Positions 8,590 to 17,676 of a stretch of DNA of 64,000 nucleotides are shown piece after piece. A program made the translations under genes and the position numbers. The notes beneath the pieces are model-generated. The model did not search any database. It saw only the letters and a list, made by a program, of their open reading frames with translations, and was not told where the DNA came from. Numbering within the stretch: position 1 is the stretch's first letter; every line of letters starts with the position of its first letter. Where the stretch lies: the NCBI RefSeq assembly GCF_900157305.1, contig NZ_LS974202.1:2480001-2544000 (forward strand), given 5' to 3'. This DNA is from Mesotoga infera (GTDB lineage Bacteria > Thermotogota > Thermotogae > Petrotogales > Kosmotogaceae).

Positions 8590-11298
8590 CTATCTTAAAA
8601 ATATCCACCAGTTTTTCATGTCGTAGATATCCGAAAGAGATAAAGTACATAGATTGTAGTTAGAATAATCCGGTCCTCTATTTACTTCCGAATATGAAAC
8701 ATATCTGGAGAAAGAAATGTTTCTCAAAACCACTACTTCACCGTAGAAAAGGCCGTCTCCTCCAAAGAGAGTACCAAGAATATTGATGCCTGATGGCACT
8801 ACATTCAAGTCCCAAAAGGAAGTATCGGCGTTCAGATACAGGCAGAACGTTGTTGAAGGCATTTTGTACTGGTCGTTTTTCTTGGCAATTGAATAATAAG
8901 CGGAGAGATCTGTGGGGGCAAGACACGCTGCGCTCAACTGGTCAGTGGCTCTCAGCCAAACTGGATGTGTACGGGTTACATCACCCGTTTGCCATCCCCA
9001 GTCGTCCCCCTCAGCCTTATCTCCTTTATTAGTCAGTATTAGCCTACAACTATATCTTCCCTTGGCCTCTCTATCGGTTCCGTCGACTACTGGAGCATCG
9101 AATGGGTGGCTGTCCCAGCTGGGAATAAACAGTGTCCATATTTTGTAGTAGTAATAAAGGGGTTCGATCTTCATATACTTGTTAAGAGGGTAGCTTAAAA
9201 CTCCAACGTAGTCATGATCGGCAACGACATGACTCCTTCCGTAAGTCATTTGCCTTTCCTTGTCGTTGATACGCACCGAAGGCATATACACAGATATCGC
9301 CAGCGATTGCACTTGGTTGCTTTCGGAGTTGATACTCAGCGCGTAGTTTGACTCATCTAGGTACTCTAATGCAATTAGTTGATCATTGACAATGTTCTTG
9401 TGGACTCCTTCAAGCAACGTGTGAGTATAAGAAGTCTTTTCGACATTGGTATTTGTGCTCCTGGAAATGGAGTACCTGCCGTTCGCTAGATTCTCAAAGA
9501 CATAACGCCTTACCGATACTGTAGGTTCCTTTGAATTAAGCTTGTCCTGATAAGTGAAAGAGAATCTATTAAGCGTACCAAGAGGTTGGGTCGCTTCAAT
9601 TGCCTCGTCAACTCCCGTCAGCTGTATCTGCTGATTGTCTAGAGTCAGCTTTATTCCCCCAGCAGTATTGATGAATGCGGTGTATATCTTATCCAGAAAA
9701 CCGAATGCCAGCTTAATTCCTTGAGGAGTCTCACCATCTACAGAGACATCCATTGTTTCTCCGCTGTTCCAGAAAAGTCTAACAACAATTCCGTTGTCTT
9801 TTCCGAGCGCTTTCAGAGCCGCGTCATCGGCTTCATTATAGAACCATGCCTTGTCGTAATCGTATGATGGCTCTATCATTAGACTCTCTCCGCCGATTGC
9901 ATAAGTAACAAAGATCTCCAGCCATTTCCAGAACTCATTCACTTCTTCGGCTAAATAAGAGTTGTAATTTGCGTAATGATGTTCGGCCATATTACTTCCC
10001 ATATGGTGTTCGTATTCGTTAAGCAGATTCAGCGCGTATAGCTGTCGCGTGGTCATAGCTTTAAAGAGATTGATGTAGGTATTCACGTAATCGATGAAAA
10101 TCTCCGAGTCCGGCGAACACCTCTTATAGAATCCCTGTCCGTTTTCTGTAGGCTCATCTAGAAACTTATTCGATCTCAAGGAATTCAGCGCATTGGTTAT
10201 ATACAGCTCAAATATCGACTTGTAGCTTGTTTCTTCGGTGCCGCCTACTATAACTTTTTTTATGTTCAACATTACCTGGTCTAATTTGCTCTCCTTGATC
10301 TCATCCATAAGCTCTTGAATGCTTACATCTGTTGAATGTGTTGCTTCCAGGGTAGTAATGTAGACGTATCGATCCTGACAGCTTTCGATCGGAGTGAAGT
10401 AATCCTGATCTATCTTTCTGATGTAGATGTCGTAATACTGTTCATCAAGTTTTTGCAGCAGGTCCTGTATTTCGGAATCGATACCATCAAGTTTGTCGGA
10501 GATATCATCGAGCTTCTTGTTTATCTGCTCTATTTGCTCCAGGATTTCTTTTATCTCTTCTTCGCTTTTGTCTCCAAGACCAAACAGGCTTTTGAGGATC
10601 CAAGAAAAAGCCTTGTCTTTTGCCTTATCGTATATCGAGCTGCCAATCTCTTTGAGGAACATCTTGAGTATATCGGAAATCCCAAGATCGAGGGTTGGCT
10701 CTGCTCCAAAATTGAAAGCCGCTCCCTCGACAATCGCTTCTACAACGCCTATTACAAAATCCTTATAGCTCCCACCGAATTGATCCTCAACGAACAAAGC
10801 AAGTTTATGCATGGAGAAGTACGAAGTCTCGAATGCAGGATGGATTTGACTTAGAAGGTTCACTCCGTCCGGAATATTTAAAGCTTCCCGCACTTTCTGC
10901 AGGGCTTCTGCATAACCTATCTCTTCTTTAAACATGTAGGCAGTGAAAAGAGAGGTCAAAGGGTTGACAGAAATTAACTCAGTATGGAACGATTCTTCCA
11001 CCGTTGATGCGAGAAAATCCTTCTCTCCGGTATCAGTTGTCGAATCAAATGAACAAAGAATCACTACTGGGAACTCTGTTTCAAGCGGTATTTCTACAGA
11101 GAATCTGCCATAAGAATCTGTAATCAGCTGCTCTCCGAGTATCGGATTCCCATCGATATCCAGAATCTGCACTTCGGCTCCCCGTATATACTCATCTGTA
11201 AAAACAACTCCTTTAATCATGCGAACGTTAGTGATTTTTAAACAACCGGCAAGAAGAATCAACAATGATAAAAAGCAAGCAAATAAAAGCTTTCTCAT
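8590..11298 (-). CDS. Large lipoprotein, copy A (paralogue of the gene at 17677)
   Basis: A 902-residue predicted lipoprotein of unknown function. The start MRKLLFACF is chosen over a frame six codons longer because GGAGGCG lies just upstream. A signal peptide ends in the lipobox LAGC (cysteine about residue 20). Next comes an Ig-like segment resembling carboxypeptidase regulatory domains (about 30-95), a helical region (100-245), a heptad coiled coil (about 248-290, IEQINKKLDDISDKLDGID), a mostly helical middle, and a beta-rich C-terminal third ending in a segment YYGEVVVLRN-like repeated aromatic pattern with a WWIF end that recalls beta-trefoil repeats. It aligns end to end with the gene at 17677 and has exactly the same length. 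It is the more A+T-rich of the two. No toxin, enzyme or adhesin motif was recognised. Confidence 0.8.
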   Translation of the reverse strand: MRKLLFACFLSLLILLAGCLKITNVRMIKGVVFTDEYIRGAEVQILDIDGNPILGEQLITDSYGRFSVEIPLETEFPVVILCSFDSTTDTGEKDFLASTVEESFHTELISVNPLTSLFTAYMFKEEIGYAEALQKVREALNIPDGVNLLSQIHPAFETSYFSMHKLALFVEDQFGGSYKDFVIGVVEAIVEGAAFNFGAEPTLDLGISDILKMFLKEIGSSIYDKAKDKAFSWILKSLFGLGDKSEEEIKEILEQIEQINKKLDDISDKLDGIDSEIQDLLQKLDEQYYDIYIRKIDQDYFTPIESCQDRYVYITTLEATHSTDVSIQELMDEIKESKLDQVMLNIKKVIVGGTEETSYKSIFELYITNALNSLRSNKFLDEPTENGQGFYKRCSPDSEIFIDYVNTYINLFKAMTTRQLYALNLLNEYEHHMGSNMAEHHYANYNSYLAEEVNEFWKWLEIFVTYAIGGESLMIEPSYDYDKAWFYNEADDAALKALGKDNGIVVRLFWNSGETMDVSVDGETPQGIKLAFGFLDKIYTAFINTAGGIKLTLDNQQIQLTGVDEAIEATQPLGTLNRFSFTYQDKLNSKEPTVSVRRYVFENLANGRYSISRSTNTNVEKTSYTHTLLEGVHKNIVNDQLIALEYLDESNYALSINSESNQVQSLAISVYMPSVRINDKERQMTYGRSHVVADHDYVGVLSYPLNKYMKIEPLYYYYKIWTLFIPSWDSHPFDAPVVDGTDREAKGRYSCRLILTNKGDKAEGDDWGWQTGDVTRTHPVWLRATDQLSAACLAPTDLSAYYSIAKKNDQYKMPSTTFCLYLNADTSFWDLNVVPSGINILGTLFGGDGLFYGEVVVLRNISFSRYVSYSEVNRGPDYSNYNLCTLSLSDIYDMKNWWIFLR

Positions 11299-11400
11299 AA
11301 TATCGCCTCCATCCAATCTAGTCAGTACAAAAATGAGTAAGAAACGGAGAGATCAACTATGAATATTTCCAGCAAAGGTTGAATACAATCCAGACGGCAT

Positions 11401-11428
11401 ATTATAGCAGCTAATCTTTTGTATACAA
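11401..11428 (-). promoter_or_regulatory. Candidate promoter of lipoprotein A
   Basis: On the minus strand TTGTAT (11428-11423) is followed after 16 bases by TATAAT (11406-11401). This would give a leader of about 90 bases before the ATG at 11298. The -10 matches consensus fully and the -35 at four of six positions. Confidence 0.5.
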
Positions 11429-11655
11429 ACTAAAATTCACAAAGTTCTCAAAGTGAATCTAGGCTGTAATTGAGTTTCGCAGGAACTCAACTCTGAGATA
11501 GCATTTTTGGTGTTGGACTAAAGCTTTTCAATCAATGCTCGGCGAGCCGCCCCCATTCGATGGAAGGACTCTATACCCATAGCCTTTCTTCTGAGAGAGA
11601 ACAAGTCAGTACAGGACAAAAGAGATGCTCTCTCATAGGCAGAGTGATAATCGAT

Positions 11656-11943
11656 TCAGTTGAAGTGACGATAGTTGCAGATGGGGAGTTCTTCAGTCCG
11701 AAGTTCCTCAATTGTGCTAAGGGAAGCGGCTTTCATGATTTTATATACAGCTTCTCCTATCTTTTCACTTATCACACGAGCAAGAGCCTTGTTCGAGACA
11801 ACAATCTTTCCTGGTACCTTTGTGCAAGAATCATTAGAACATTTCTTGCATGCAATTCCATTTTCCTGAGCTTGTTGAATTCCATTCCCTGTCTTTTCAG
11901 ACGTCCTCCCTCTTCCTGCTCTTTCTTCCGTCAACCTTCTCAT
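11656..11943 (-). CDS. Small unrecognised protein or gene relic (repeat family)
   Basis: A 95-codon frame with an ATG but no visible ribosome site. It contains a cysteine cluster (CKKCSNDSC) and a helical stretch SNKALARVISEKIGEAVYKI. A decayed relative lies at 6158-6350 on the other strand, so this belongs to a repeated family. Whether it is an intact small gene or only the fragment of a larger one cannot be decided. It occupies an otherwise gene-free 800-base stretch (11299-12101) between lipoprotein A and the histidine kinase. Confidence 0.35.
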   Translation of the reverse strand: MRRLTEERAGRGRTSEKTGNGIQQAQENGIACKKCSNDSCTKVPGKIVVSNKALARVISEKIGEAVYKIMKAASLSTIEELRTEELPICNYRHFN

Positions 11944-12052
11944 TGTTAAAATGGGGTAGGGTCAGACCTATTCTGGATTACCTCAATTGTTGCTGATTTT
12001 TTATTGGATACATTGGATACGGTGTAGAGTCAATAATAAGGCTTCTTGAGGA

Positions 12053-12058
12053 TATAAT
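12053..12058 (+). promoter_or_regulatory. Candidate -10 element of the histidine kinase operon
   Basis: A perfect TATAAT lies 44 bases before the ATG of the kinase gene. No good -35 hexamer is seen at the right distance, so this is tentative. Confidence 0.35.
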
Positions 12059-12101
12059 AGCTTTATGGGCGAATAATTCGGACTCTGGGGAGGGCGGGTG
12101 T

Positions 12102-14183
12102 ATGGGCAAGGAAGCTGCGCTGGCGCTGGTCAACAACGCCGCATTGCTTATTTCACTCGCGGTAATATACAGTGCACTGTATATAAGATTTAAAAAGGAG
12201 AAACTCCTTCTGCAGAAGATCATCTCAGGCCTCCTGCTCGGAGTAATAGCTTTAGCGGTTATGATGAACTCCTGGGAACTTTCTCCTGGGGTAGTTTTCG
12301 ATACGCGTTCGGTGGTTCTCAGCCTTACTGGACTTTACTTCGGATTCATTCCCTCGATTATAACTGTAATAATGACCTCTGCAATCAGGATCCTTATGGG
12401 TGGTTCTGGAGCGGCAGTAGGCGTATCAGTGATAATCTGCTCGGCTACGACGGGTCTTTTGTGGAGATACAGACGGCGAAAAGTTCTCCACCAGATGACT
12501 CTAGTCGAACTCTATCTTTTCGGGATTGTAGTACATTTGATCATGCTGTTCTGCATGTTTTTTCTTCCCGATGATCCGAGGAAAGCCTTCTTCTCGATAA
12601 CTGCAGTTCCGGTTATGCTAGTCTATCCTATCGCAACGGCCCTCACTGGTTGGGCCATGTCAAACAAAGAAGCGCAGCTAAAGGGAGAAGAGGCGGCGCA
12701 TGAACTCGCTCTGGCCCGGAAAAGACTTGCTGCGATCGTGGAAGCTTCGCCGGTGCCGATTATCAGTCTGGACATGGGATACAATGTGACGGAGTGGAAT
12801 CAGGCAGCCGAAAAGGTCTTTGGCTGGAAACGTTCAGAAGTGATAGGCAAACCGCTTCCCATAGTTCCCGAGGAAGACATCAAAACCCACAAAGATTTGA
12901 CCGAAAAGACCCTTTCGGGAGACTACCAAAAGGGAACGTTGTTGATAAGAGAGAGAAAGGACGGCTCAAAGGTGGTGGTTCGACTTCACAACGCCACAAT
13001 CTTCAATGAAGAAGGTAAACCTGAAGGGATTCTTGGAATTCTCGAGGATGTCACCATACAGCAGGAAGCCGAGCGGGCGCTCAAAGAAAGTGAAATGCGC
13101 TTTAGAGAGCTCTATACGAACATGAATATCGGAGTTGCGATCTACAAGGTCGGAGAAAATGATGAGGTTGTATTTCTGGACATGAATCCTGCAGGATGTA
13201 GGATAACCGAAGTGAGTCGCGATGCGATTGTAGGGAGAAGAGTCGAAGAGGTCTTTCCCGGTATTATGGAAATAGGGTTGTATGATATAATAATACAGGT
13301 GTATAAAAGCGGTTTGTCCCAGCGTCTTCCCCTAAAAAAATACAAAGACAACAGAATCGCTTTCTGGACAGATAACTATGTTTACCGCCACGGGAAGGAC
13401 GAGATAGTTGTCATTTTCGAGGATGTGACCCAAAGAGAAAAAACGCTTGAGGAACTAGAAAGACGGGTCAAAGAGAGAACCGCCGAGCTGGAGACGGCCA
13501 ACAAAGAGCTCGAATCTTTCGTCTATTCCGTTTCGCACGACCTCAGGGCTCCTTTGAGGGCCATAAAAGGTTTTGCCCAGATAATTTCGGAACGTTATTC
13601 CGGAGCGCTTCCACCCGAAGCCGGCAGGTATTTCAATTACATTATCAGTGCGGGAGAGAATATGTCCGCACTGATTCAGAATCTTCTTGATTACTCAAGA
13701 TTGGGTAGAGCGGCTTTGAATATCGAAAGGGTATCGCTTGCACAGGCCGTCGATAAAGCGCTCGATACGCTTGCTTCGAAAGTCAAGGAGGAAAGAGGAA
13801 AAGTCACGGTGGAGGGGACGCTTCATTTCGTAGAAGCCGATGCCGCGCTTCTAAATCGAATACTGGTAAATCTCATTGAGAACGCGCTCACCTATCACGT
13901 ACCTGAAAGACCCCCAGAAATAAATATATCTTCCATGAGAGAAGACGGGTACGTTTTCTTAACGGTAAAGGACAACGGTATCGGGATAGACAGAAAGTTC
14001 TACAAGAAAATCTTCGAAATCTTTCAGCGTCTACACTCTGCCGAGGACTACCCCGGCACAGGTATTGGACTTGCGATAGTGAGAAAATGTGTCGATCTTA
14101 TGGGGGGCGAGATCTTCCTGGAATCGACGCCCGGCGAGGGGAGCGCTTTCTCCATAAAATTGAAGGAGGCTTTGAATAAATGA
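12102..14183 (+). CDS. Membrane sensor histidine kinase (5TM-PAS-PAS-HisKA-HATPase)
   Basis: A 693-residue sensor kinase. The first 195 or so residues hold five to six membrane segments like the 5TM-5TMR_LYT sensor module (LYFGFIPSIITVIMTSAIRI is typical). Two PAS domains follow (about 210-325 and 330-445), then a short coiled linker. The dimerisation box SVSHDLRAPLRAIKGF places the phospho-accepting histidine near residue 477. ATP-binding motifs are the N-box LVNLIENAL (about 595), DNGIGID and GTGIGLAIV. It phosphorylates itself and then a partner, very likely the response regulator whose gene overlaps it by four bases (ATGA). Sensed signal unknown; 5TM-LYT modules in other bacteria act in cell-envelope and peptide or metabolite sensing. 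Confidence 0.9.
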   Translation: MGKEAALALVNNAALLISLAVIYSALYIRFKKEKLLLQKIISGLLLGVIALAVMMNSWELSPGVVFDTRSVVLSLTGLYFGFIPSIITVIMTSAIRILMGGSGAAVGVSVIICSATTGLLWRYRRRKVLHQMTLVELYLFGIVVHLIMLFCMFFLPDDPRKAFFSITAVPVMLVYPIATALTGWAMSNKEAQLKGEEAAHELALARKRLAAIVEASPVPIISLDMGYNVTEWNQAAEKVFGWKRSEVIGKPLPIVPEEDIKTHKDLTEKTLSGDYQKGTLLIRERKDGSKVVVRLHNATIFNEEGKPEGILGILEDVTIQQEAERALKESEMRFRELYTNMNIGVAIYKVGENDEVVFLDMNPAGCRITEVSRDAIVGRRVEEVFPGIMEIGLYDIIIQVYKSGLSQRLPLKKYKDNRIAFWTDNYVYRHGKDEIVVIFEDVTQREKTLEELERRVKERTAELETANKELESFVYSVSHDLRAPLRAIKGFAQIISERYSGALPPEAGRYFNYIISAGENMSALIQNLLDYSRLGRAALNIERVSLAQAVDKALDTLASKVKEERGKVTVEGTLHFVEADAALLNRILVNLIENALTYHVPERPPEINISSMREDGYVFLTVKDNGIGIDRKFYKKIFEIFQRLHSAEDYPGTGIGLAIVRKCVDLMGGEIFLESTPGEGSAFSIKLKEALNK

Positions 14184-14626
14184 GTGCTGCAGTTATTTTG
14201 CTGGTTGAAGACAACGTGATGGATATAGAACTTACACTGGATGCCTTCGCTCAGGTCGGTCTGAAAAATACGATAAACGTTGCCAGGACGGGCGAAGAAG
14301 CGTTGAACTATATCTATGGAAAGGGAAAATTCGCCGACAGAAAAAGCTTCCCCACACCGGATCTCGTCCTGCTCGATCTGAAGCTGCCCGGCATTTCAGG
14401 ACACGAGGTGCTGTCGGAACTGAAGAACGATGAGCGCACAAGAAGGATCCCAGTTATTGTTCTGACTTCCTCGCACGAGGAAGGTGACAGGGCTGTCTGT
14501 TATAATAACGGAGTCAACTCATATCTCGTAAAACCGATCGATTTCGGTGAATTCGTGAAGGTCGTCCGCGCAATCGGAGACTACTGGCTCACTCTCAACG
14601 TGGGGCCACCGAAACTCATCCGATAA
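14180..14626 (+). CDS. Single-domain response regulator (Rcp1-like)
   Basis: A 148-residue protein made only of a receiver domain. The acidic pair is in VEDNVMD (about 9-15), the phospho-accepting aspartate is D66 in LVLLDLKLPG, the conserved threonine is in VIVLTSS, and the lysine is in YLVKPID. The insert around residues 45-58 and the LNYIYGKG segment are typical of the Rcp1 class first known from phytochrome kinases. No DNA-binding or enzyme domain is present, so it probably relays phosphate or acts by protein contact. The ATGA overlap with the kinase gene shows coupling. Confidence 0.9.
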   Translation: MSAAVILLVEDNVMDIELTLDAFAQVGLKNTINVARTGEEALNYIYGKGKFADRKSFPTPDLVLLDLKLPGISGHEVLSELKNDERTRRIPVIVLTSSHEEGDRAVCYNNGVNSYLVKPIDFGEFVKVVRAIGDYWLTLNVGPPKLIR

Positions 14627-14641
14627 GATTCGCGGTGACGC

Positions 14642-15652
14642 ATGAAGACTACACGAAACTGGCTGATAGCGTATATAGCTTTGTATATCGCTTCTCTCTA
14701 TCTCTTTCCTCTCACCTCGAGGATTCTCACACTTTCTCTCATACTCGCCATGTTAATAGAGGTCCCGACTGGCTTTTTCAAAAACGAAAGGGCCAGGCGT
14801 CTCGCGGCACTGCTAACAGGAGTCGGTCTGGTGGTGATAGTAGTATATCTCCTTTCCAGCTCGATACCCATGATTATTTCCAACATAAGCTCCTTCGGAA
14901 ATGAAATAGACAGGATTCTTGAGGGAGAAAGGTTCAACAGGCTCATGGCGAGACTGCCGGAATCTGTCGCCGTCAGCGTCAAAGATTTTCTCGGAAGTTT
15001 GAACAACGTGATGATAGGGTTTGCACTGGATACGGCCAGAAAAGTGGCGGCCAGTGCTTCGTCCTGGTTGACCGGTGCGGTGCTGCTCATTATCGGCTCG
15101 GTATATTTGCTGAGAAACAAAAAGAATTTCTCGGAGAAGATAGTGCCGGTCGTTTTTCCCGGTTGCGATAGGGAGAGTCTTCGTGATTTTTTAGGAGGTT
15201 TTAACCGCGACCTGCAGAACTACGTCTTTCAAAGGACTATAATAGCCCTGTCGGTGGGTACGACGATAGGTGCCGGAGCTTTTCTGCTTGGAATTCCTCA
15301 CCCCCTCTTCTTCGCAATACTCGGAGCGATTACCAACTATATACCCTACGTGGGTGTCGTCATGACTGGAATACCTTTTCTGCTGGTGGGAAACGCCGCA
15401 CACGGTTTTTGGGGTGTATTCGGAGTCATCGCGATACTTTTGGTCGCCGGTGTGATAGATGGATGGGTAATGACGCCCATGCTGATGTCGAAAAGACTGC
15501 GAATGAACTGGTTCATAATACTGGTCGCAGTGATAGCGATAGGAGAGCTTCTGGGTATATTCGGTATGATAATAGGCATCCCGGCACTCCTTTTCATAAA
15601 ACGTTTCTGGTCGGATTTCGTTATGGGCCGCAGCGATGGTATCCTTGAATAA
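14642..15652 (+). CDS. AI-2E family (PerM/TqsA-like) membrane protein
   Basis: A 336-residue polytopic protein with about eight membrane segments. The family core PHPLFFAILGAITNYIPYVGVV and the C-terminal segment GVIDGWVMTPMLMSKRLRMN are clear. Family members export autoinducer-2 in E. coli (TqsA) or act as sodium/proton antiporters in other bacteria; which applies cannot be told from sequence. It starts 15 bases after the response regulator and belongs to the same operon, so its level or activity may depend on the two-component pair. Confidence 0.85.
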   Translation: MKTTRNWLIAYIALYIASLYLFPLTSRILTLSLILAMLIEVPTGFFKNERARRLAALLTGVGLVVIVVYLLSSSIPMIISNISSFGNEIDRILEGERFNRLMARLPESVAVSVKDFLGSLNNVMIGFALDTARKVAASASSWLTGAVLLIIGSVYLLRNKKNFSEKIVPVVFPGCDRESLRDFLGGFNRDLQNYVFQRTIIALSVGTTIGAGAFLLGIPHPLFFAILGAITNYIPYVGVVMTGIPFLLVGNAAHGFWGVFGVIAILLVAGVIDGWVMTPMLMSKRLRMNWFIILVAVIAIGELLGIFGMIIGIPALLFIKRFWSDFVMGRSDGILE

Positions 15653-15672
15653 TCTAGAATCGAGGTGAAGGC

Positions 15673-16302
15673 ATGAAGAGATACATAGATCTTACGAGAA
15701 CGATAGTCGATGAACAGGCCGTTTATCCGGGAGATGACGCGACATCGCTGAAACGCTCCAGGAATCTTTCTATCGACGGTTTCAACAACCACAGACTCCA
15801 AATCTCGATGCACTCGGGAACTCACATAGACGGCCCGATGCACATGAGCGATTCTTCCCTGTACATAGACCAGATGCCTCTCGAGAATTTCGTGGGCAGT
15901 GGTGTGTTGCTAGATGTGAGAGGCTATAGTGAGATCCTTATGAGGGAGGAGTACGCCGATAGAATAGCAGAACATAGTATAGTACTCTTCTGGACGGGTA
16001 GAGACGAGATTTTTGGAAGCCGCGAGTATTTTGTCGAAAATCCCTGTATTACCGAAGAGTTTGCGAAATTTCTGGTCGAGAAAAAAGTCAAGGCCGTCGG
16101 TTTCGACTCGTCCTCACCCGACAGGTATCCTTACCCGGTGCACGGGATACTCTTCACGAACGGAGTGTTGATTATCGAAAATCTGACCAACCTTGCGTCG
16201 CTGAAGGAGGTTGTCAATTTTAAAGTCATCGCTCTCCCTTTGAAGATACATGCCGATTCATCGATAGCCAGAGTGATCGCGGTGGTTCAGGAGAGCGAAT
16301 AG
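15673..16302 (+). CDS. Cyclase-family (kynurenine formamidase-like) metal hydrolase
   Basis: A 209-residue cytoplasmic hydrolase. The metal-binding hallmark is MHSGTHIDGPMHM (about residues 49-61, HxGTHxDxPxH). The later VGFDSSSPDR segment fits the same family. Relatives hydrolyse N-formylkynurenine or form cyclic products; the substrate here is unknown. GAGGTGAAGG supports the ATG, and the gene follows the AI-2E gene by 20 bases in the same operon. Confidence 0.83.
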   Translation: MKRYIDLTRTIVDEQAVYPGDDATSLKRSRNLSIDGFNNHRLQISMHSGTHIDGPMHMSDSSLYIDQMPLENFVGSGVLLDVRGYSEILMREEYADRIAEHSIVLFWTGRDEIFGSREYFVENPCITEEFAKFLVEKKVKAVGFDSSSPDRYPYPVHGILFTNGVLIIENLTNLASLKEVVNFKVIALPLKIHADSSIARVIAVVQESE

Positions 16303-16313
16303 GGGGTGCGGAT

Positions 16314-17231
16314 TTGAAGATACGAGAGATTGGAAAGAGGGGGGTGCTTTTCACCTTTGAAGACGGTGACTCCCCAATGGGCTGCGACACCTCCGTATAT
16401 TTGGTATTGGGAGAGAAGAGAGCCTATCTCTGCGACACCTTTCTCGGTCCGCAATGGATGGATGTGATAAAGCAATACCTGCGAAGCAATGGCTATGAAG
16501 GGCGTCTTATAGTATTCAACACGCACTCGGATTTCGATCATGTATGGGGCAACGGGGCTTTCGACGATTCGGACATTCTGGCTCATACCCTTGCCAGAAA
16601 GAGGATGAAGGAGAGATGGGAGTTTGACTATTCGAAGCTTTCGCGCTTCCGTCAAGTCGATATCTTTATGAGATTGCCGAACATCACTTTCAGCGACAGT
16701 CTTTTTTTCGAAGACGACGGAGTCGAATTTCGTCACATGCCCGGACACACGGTCTGCTCTTCGGTTTGCCTGGACTGGCAGGAATCTGTGCTCTTCGTCG
16801 GTGATCTACTTGAAGAACCGGTTCCGGTTACGTTGTGGGGTGATCTGGTGACCTTCACGGAGACTCTCAAATCCCTGAGAAACCTGAACTTTTCGACAGT
16901 TATTTCCGCACATTCGGGAGTGGTGGGGCCGGAGCTATTTGAGAAAAACATTGAGTACATCAAAGATCTGTTGCTGAGGAAGGAAATCGCCTTTCCTGCC
17001 GGTGCCGACGATGGCGCGCACCCCTTCAACGTTAAATACCTGAAGTACCTCAAATACGAAGAGATGGCCAGGGCGAAAGAAGGGGAGAGTTTCGACTTCT
17101 CGAAATTCAAAAGAGAATTCTGGGCATTTGTGGGTTACGATCAGGAACGGATGGCTGAGGAATCGAAGATAATCATAGAAACCCCTCCGGAAAAATATGA
17201 AGAGGCATGGGAGAGATATTTGCATGGATAA
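16314..17231 (+). CDS. Metallo-beta-lactamase-fold hydrolase
   Basis: A 305-residue MBL-fold enzyme with the first metal motif as NTHSDFDHVWGN, then MPGHTVCSS, FVGDLLEE and SAHSG in the expected order. The first motif has serine where HxHxDH usually has histidine, as in some lactonase and glyoxalase II-like branches. Translation starts at TTG, chosen for the AGGGGGTG ribosome site ten bases upstream. It is the last gene of the kinase operon, 11 bases after the cyclase. Pairing of a cyclase-family and an MBL hydrolase suggests stepwise breakdown of one cyclic amide or lactone, which is inference. Confidence 0.83.
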   Translation: MKIREIGKRGVLFTFEDGDSPMGCDTSVYLVLGEKRAYLCDTFLGPQWMDVIKQYLRSNGYEGRLIVFNTHSDFDHVWGNGAFDDSDILAHTLARKRMKERWEFDYSKLSRFRQVDIFMRLPNITFSDSLFFEDDGVEFRHMPGHTVCSSVCLDWQESVLFVGDLLEEPVPVTLWGDLVTFTETLKSLRNLNFSTVISAHSGVVGPELFEKNIEYIKDLLLRKEIAFPAGADDGAHPFNVKYLKYLKYEEMARAKEGESFDFSKFKREFWAFVGYDQERMAEESKIIIETPPEKYEEAWERYLHG

Positions 17232-17353
17232 CTTTCAGACTGTAAACAATGCATGTTTCGAGCACGACTCTACGTTTGAAAGTGTAAAGGCGATTTGAAG
17301 CGGATATTGAGAACCGATTCAACACAGCCGAGGGAAAGACTGGAGAGCTATAA

Positions 17354-17491
17354 GCGACTCCAGAACAGCCGTATTTTATAGCCAGCATAGGGAAGCTCTT
17401 CACTTCGGTGCTTATCTCCATGCTTGAGGAGAGAGGCCTGATAGCCTACGACGACAGGATCGTAAAATATCTGTATGACGGTGGTAGCTAA
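17354..17491 (+). pseudogene. Relic of a serine hydrolase (beta-lactamase/class C family)
   Basis: A frame opening right after a stop encodes TPEQPYFIASIGKLFTSVL, then ISMLEERGLIAYDD and VKYLYDGGS before TAA. This is the catalytic SxxK region (SIGK) of the beta-lactamase-like serine hydrolase family, normally around residue 60-100 of a protein of 350 or more. Upstream frames (17290-17350) hold traces of the N-terminus with stops. Only this piece remains. Confidence 0.6.
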
Positions 17492-17676
17492 TTAGAGTTT
17501 CCTGATTCACTTCAAAAAATTTTTTTACTATAGTTAGCACAGGCGACTGATCTCTACTTTTTTTTTCGTATAATTAGTTGTCAAGTCAACTTACACGGAC
17601 TCCATACTCTTTTACCTAGCCGAATCTTTCATCTTTAAGCTGATTTGCAAATCAGGATAATTGGGGGCGAGTTGTG

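Noticed and set aside
11948-11975. GGGTCAGACC motif resembling repeat sequences near REP-associated transposases
   Set aside because: Single occurrence with no second repeat arm, hairpin array or transposase gene nearby.
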